Shown here: positions 60,770-64,000 of the stretch, piece by piece
How positions within the stretch are numbered: the first letter of the stretch is position 1
Layout of the letters: each line of letters begins with the position of its first letter
NCBI GenBank assembly: GCA_963779095.1
Contig: CAVZWU010000015.1
Location: forward strand, 124,001 to 188,000
Reading direction: 5' to 3'
Source of the DNA: Roseiarcus sp963779095
GTDB taxonomy: Bacteria > Pseudomonadota > Alphaproteobacteria > Rhizobiales > Beijerinckiaceae
Length of the DNA: 64,000 nt
Made by a program: the position numbers and the translations under genes
Notes under the pieces: model-generated
What the model was told of the DNA's origin: nothing
The model's input: only the letters and a program-made list of their open reading frames with translations
Databases searched by the model: none

Positions 60770-62581
60770 ATGATCGGCTCGTCAATTCGCTTCGTCCTCA
60801 TGGCCGCGCTCGCGATCGCGCTGGCGGCGGTTTCGGCGCATGCAGGCGCCGTCGGGCCGCCTGCGGGCGCGATTGCGATGCATGGCGAGCCGGCCCTGCC
60901 TCCAGGCTTCGACCACCTGCCGTACGTCAATCCGCAAGCGCCCAAGGGCGGCAGGCTCGATCTCGGCTATCTCGGGGCTTTCGACAGCCTGAACCCCTAT
61001 AACGTCAAGGCCTTGTCGACCGCGCAGGGGCTCATCGGCAACGTCTACCAGTCGCTGATGGCGCGTTCCGCCGACGAGCCGTTCACCCTCTATGGCCTCA
61101 TCGCCGAGAGCATCGAAACCAATCCGGCGCGCGACGAGGTCGTCTTCCACCTAAACCCCGCCGCCCGGTTCTCGGATGGAACGCCGATCACCTCCGCCGA
61201 CGTCGTCTTCACCTTCAATCTGCTCAAGGCCAAGGGACGCCCGCAGCAGCGCGCCGCCTTTTCGCTGGTGAAAAGCATCGACGCCCCCGACGCGCACACC
61301 GTCCGCTATGACCTTTCGGGCGCCAATGACCGCGAGTTGCCATTGACGCTTGCGATCATGCCGGTGCTGTCGCGCGCCCACACCGACGCCGGCGATTTCG
61401 AGGACCAGACGCTGCAGATTCCGGTCGGCTCGGGCCCTTACAAGGTCGCGGAGGTCAAGCCGGGCGAGCGGTTGGTGCTCGAGCGCGACCCCAACTATTG
61501 GGCGAAAGATCTGCCGATCTCCCGCGGCTTGTACAATTTCGACGAGATTCGCATCGACTATTATCGCGACGCGACGGCAATGTTCGAAGCCTTCAAGGCG
61601 GGGCTGATCGACTACCGGGTCGAGGACGACACGACCCGGTGGCGCAACGAATATGACTTCCCCGCAGCCAAGGACGGGCGCGTCATTAAAGCCGCGATCG
61701 AGAGCCGACTGCCGAAGGGGGTCTCAGGCTTCGCCTTCAACACCCGCCGCCCTCAGTTCGCCGACCCCAGGGTGCGCGAGGCGCTGGCCTCGATGTTCGA
61801 CTTCGAGTGGATCAACGCCAATCTTTTCGGCGGCGCCTACAAACGGTCGGAGGGGTTCTTCGACGATAGCGAGTTGTCGTCGATCGGCCGCCCCGCCTCG
61901 GCGCGCGAGCGGGCGCTGCTCGCCCCCTACCCCGGCGCGGTGCGCGACGACGTGATGGAGGGAAAATGGCGCGCGCCGGTCTCCGACGGCACGGGTCGCG
62001 ACCGCACGATCGCCAAGCGCGCCCTCGATGAGTTCGCCGCGGCCGGCTACGTCCTGCGCGACGGCCCTCTGGTCGACGCCCGTGGCGTCCCGCTCGCCTT
62101 CGAGATCCTGGTCAAGAACCGCGAGGAAGAGCGCCTCGCGCTCGCTTATGCGCGCAACCTCGCCCGCATCGGGGTCGCGGCGAATGTCCGGCTGGTGGAT
62201 GAGGTGCAGTTCCAACGGCGGCGCACTCGCTTCGACTTCGACATGATGATCGGATCGTGGGTCGCCTCGCCCTCGCCCGGCAACGAGCAGCGCGGACGCT
62301 GGAGTTCGGTCGCGGCAGGCGCCGAGGGCGCCTATAACATCGTCGGCGTCCGCTCGCCCGCGGTCGACGCGATGATCGCGGCGATCCTGGCGGCCAAGAG
62401 CAACGAGGACTTCGTCGCCGCGGTCCGGGCGCTCGACCGGCTGTTGATCTCCGGGTTCTACATCGTGCCTCTATATTACTCGCCGGAGCAGTGGATCACA
62501 TACTGGGCCAAGCTCGGCCGGCCGGACAAGACGCCCCTGTTCGGGGTTGAGCTTTCCACCTGGTGGAGGCGAGAACCTTGA
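60770..62581 (+). CDS. Oligopeptide-type ABC substrate-binding protein (family 5, YejA-like)
   Basis: Large periplasmic binding protein of 603 residues. The signal peptide is SIRFVLMAALAIALAAVSAH, cleaved near AHAG. The family 5 fold is shown by LPYVNPQAPKGGRLDLGYLG, IETNPARDEVVFHLNPAARF and SDGTPITSADVVFTFNLLKA, VGSGPYKVAEVKPGERLVLE. The YejA-like branch, with HGEPALPPGFDHLPYVN at the N-terminus, binds microcin-like or murein peptides. No permease or ATPase gene follows within the window, so the membrane partner must be elsewhere. ATG 60770 follows AGAAGGGCGG. Confidence 0.9.
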   Translation: MIGSSIRFVLMAALAIALAAVSAHAGAVGPPAGAIAMHGEPALPPGFDHLPYVNPQAPKGGRLDLGYLGAFDSLNPYNVKALSTAQGLIGNVYQSLMARSADEPFTLYGLIAESIETNPARDEVVFHLNPAARFSDGTPITSADVVFTFNLLKAKGRPQQRAAFSLVKSIDAPDAHTVRYDLSGANDRELPLTLAIMPVLSRAHTDAGDFEDQTLQIPVGSGPYKVAEVKPGERLVLERDPNYWAKDLPISRGLYNFDEIRIDYYRDATAMFEAFKAGLIDYRVEDDTTRWRNEYDFPAAKDGRVIKAAIESRLPKGVSGFAFNTRRPQFADPRVREALASMFDFEWINANLFGGAYKRSEGFFDDSELSSIGRPASARERALLAPYPGAVRDDVMEGKWRAPVSDGTGRDRTIAKRALDEFAAAGYVLRDGPLVDARGVPLAFEILVKNREEERLALAYARNLARIGVAANVRLVDEVQFQRRRTRFDFDMMIGSWVASPSPGNEQRGRWSSVAAGAEGAYNIVGVRSPAVDAMIAAILAAKSNEDFVAAVRALDRLLISGFYIVPLYYSPEQWITYWAKLGRPDKTPLFGVELSTWWRREP

Positions 62582-62866
62582 GGCGGGACCAAGGAGCGGC
62601 GCTGGCCCGACGCAACCCTGACGCGAACGGTCTGCCCCCGCCAAGCGGATAAACGCCAATAAAAGCGCCTAAACGCTAGTAAATTGACTCCAATTTACTA
62701 GCGTTTATTTTTCCGAAACGAGACTTCTCAATGGGTTGCAAGCAATTCTAATAAAAAAAGTAACTCCCAAGCCGGGTGAGTCCGAATTGTCACACGGTGT
62801 GTGAGATCGTTGAGGTTTTGCGAGATTTTCGAGACGGGCGGGGGCGAACCGTAAGTCAAGGTGGGG
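62582..62866. other. Region between the binding-protein gene and the IS66 transposase
   Basis: It contains the repeat cluster at 62650-62707 and about 100 bases of non-coding DNA (62760-62860) that probably form the left end of the IS66-type element. No clear terminal inverted repeat could be fixed because the right end is outside the window. Confidence 0.4.
62650..62707. repeat. Repeat cluster: TAAACGC direct repeats and a 16-bp stem
   Basis: TAAACGCCAATAAA (62650-62663) and TAAACGCTAGTAAA (62670-62683) recur at a 20-base distance. The second lies in AAACGCTAGTAAATTG (62671-62686), which pairs perfectly with CAATTTACTAGCGTTT (62691-62706) across loop ACTC. A T-rich run follows (ATTTTTCC). 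It could be a terminator for the oligopeptide-binding protein gene, with the stop about 70 bases upstream, or an end sequence of the IS66 element. Confidence 0.6.
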
Positions 62867-64000
62867 ATGATTCTCCCTGCCGAAGTTCAGGCGCTGATCG
62901 AAGCGCTCCGGAGCGAGATTTCCGCGCTTCGCTCGGAGGTCGCCGATTTGCGGCGGGAGAACGAGGGCCTTCGAGCCGAGAACGCCGAGCTTCGGCGCCG
63001 GCTGGATCTGGACAGCACGACGAGCTCCAAGCCGCCTTCGAGCGACGGGCTGAGGAAGAAGTCGCGCCTTCCCGGCAGCCTTCGCGGCCGTTCGGGCAAG
63101 GCGAGCGGGGGACAGCGGGGCCACAAGGGCGACACGCTGCGGCGGACGGCGACGCCCGACTGGGTCGTCCGACACGAGGCTGCGGCGTGCCGGCGCTGCC
63201 GGGCGGCGCTCGCGGCTTCGATGCAGACCGGGGTGGAGACGCGTCAGGTGTTCGACCTGCCCGAGCGGCTGATCGAGGTCACGGAGCACCAGGGCGCCAT
63301 CTATGCCTGCGCCCGATGCCGCGGCGTGACGCAGGCTGCGTTCCCCGACGGCGTGATCTCGCCGACCCAGTGGCGAGCGCATCAAGGCGGCGGCGGTCTA
63401 TCTCAACGTGCAGCAGCTTGTGCCCGAGGACCGGACGGCGCAGGCGCTTCAGGACCTGTTCGGCGCGCCGCTCGTCTGCCCGGCGAGCGTGATCGCGTGG
63501 ATGGGCAAGAAGGCTCAGGCTCTGGAGGGCGTCTATCAGGCGATCGGGACGCGCGTCGGCGGGGCCAAGGTCAGGCATCTCGACGAAACCGGCTTTCGCA
63601 TCGCAGGCTCCCTGCAATGGCTGCATACGACGTCGAGCCGGAGCCATACCTTCTACCGGGTCGGAGCGGCGCGCGGCGATGTTCCCGCAGGGTTGAAGGG
63701 CGGCGTCGTCGTGCATGACCATTTCCGCCCCTACAACGCCCTCGCGAACGTCGCTCACGCCTTCTGCAACGCCCATCACCTGCGCGAACTCAAGGCGCTC
63801 ATCGAGATCGACAAGGAGCCGTGGGCGCAAGCCATGCGCGACGTCCTCCTCGACGCCGCAAAGGCCGTGCGCCAAGCCAAAGAGGCCGGCGCCCGGGCGC
63901 TCGAACCCGAACGCGTGCAAGGCTTCGTCGACCGCTACTGGCAGGCCGTTCGGGAAGGGCTCGCCTTCCATCGCGCCCTGCCGGCCTTCGATCCTTCGCC
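62867..64000 (+). mobile_element. IS66-family transposase, partial (frameshifted, cut by the window end)
   Basis: Single-gene IS66-type (ISBst12-like) transposase. The N-terminal part has a Leu/Glu coiled coil (EVQALIEALRSEISALRSEV, then ADLRRENEGLRAENAELRRR), the IS66 motif STTSSKPPSSDGLRKKSR and a zinc finger (ACRRCRAALAAS ... CARCRG). After one shift near 63370 the second frame reads ERIKAAAVYLNVQQLVPEDR, then VRHLDETGFRIAGSLQWLHT (a catalytic Asp region) and AFCNAHHLRELKALIEIDKE. The frame stays open to base 64000. No separate tnpA or tnpB gene precedes it. Confidence 0.87.

Noticed and set aside
1..64000. CRISPR arrays, tRNA, rRNA genes and known riboswitches
   Set aside because: No regularly spaced direct repeats, cloverleaf-like conserved arms or riboswitch-type leaders were recognised by eye. 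A covariance-model search would be needed to exclude tRNAs formally.

Overview
The window is GC-rich and gene-dense. Gene content points to an alphaproteobacterium of the Hyphomicrobiales (Rhizobiales), perhaps near Beijerinckiaceae or Methylocystaceae: an Irr-type Fur regulator, an invasion-associated locus B (IalB) family protein, TadE/TadG pilus proteins, HspQ, a malyl-CoA-lyase-type enzyme and many solute-binding proteins. This placement is inference; no rRNA or tRNA gene was seen.

Layout. (1) 24-8807: two ribose/xylose-type sugar ABC importers around a LacI regulator, with a glutamine-amidotransferase-like protein and a PfkB sugar kinase. (2) 8875-15607, minus strand: RidA, two acetamidase/formamidase paralogs, an AraC regulator and a polar amino-acid-type importer (permease-ATPase fusion plus binding protein), which looks like an amide-scavenging unit. 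(3) 15987-20448, minus: an RND efflux pump and its adaptor. (4) 20822-32727: a sugar-acid catabolic region with an NAD-dependent epimerase/dehydrogenase, two enolase-superfamily dehydratases, an aldo/keto reductase, a GntR regulator, a carbohydrate ABC importer without its own ATPase, an RraA-like aldolase, an MFS sugar-acid transporter and a HpcH/CitE lyase. (5) 32724-44217: mostly housekeeping and unrelated genes (LLM flavin enzyme, Irr, GFA, DUF3303, DUF1993, RidA, amn, L,D-transpeptidase, proC, TetR, LysE, metallophosphoesterase, AsmA). (6) 44411-48307: TadE/TadG proteins and a hydrolase. (7) 48766-55503: a glycosyltransferase and a tight five-gene operon for a GDP-linked (6-deoxy-)heptose-type sugar. 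(8) 55504-57246: an IS110 element among palindromic repeats. (9) 57247-62581: an HTH protein, a CoA-ester lyase, HspQ, IalB and an oligopeptide-binding protein. (10) 62650-64000: repeats and an IS66-type transposase cut by the window edge.

A striking property of the sequence is that about 19 otherwise normal genes, including housekeeping ones, are broken by single-base frame changes. Most behave as one extra base, and removing those bases restores family-length proteins. Consensus indel errors are the likeliest cause, so these genes are annotated across the shifts and not as pseudogenes.

The most interesting unknowns are the sugar-acid locus and its shared promoter motif, the heptose operon with a nucleotidyltransferase fused to a degenerate HAD domain and a sugar epimerase in place of an expected isomerase, and a perfect 38-bp palindrome inside the IS110 transposase.
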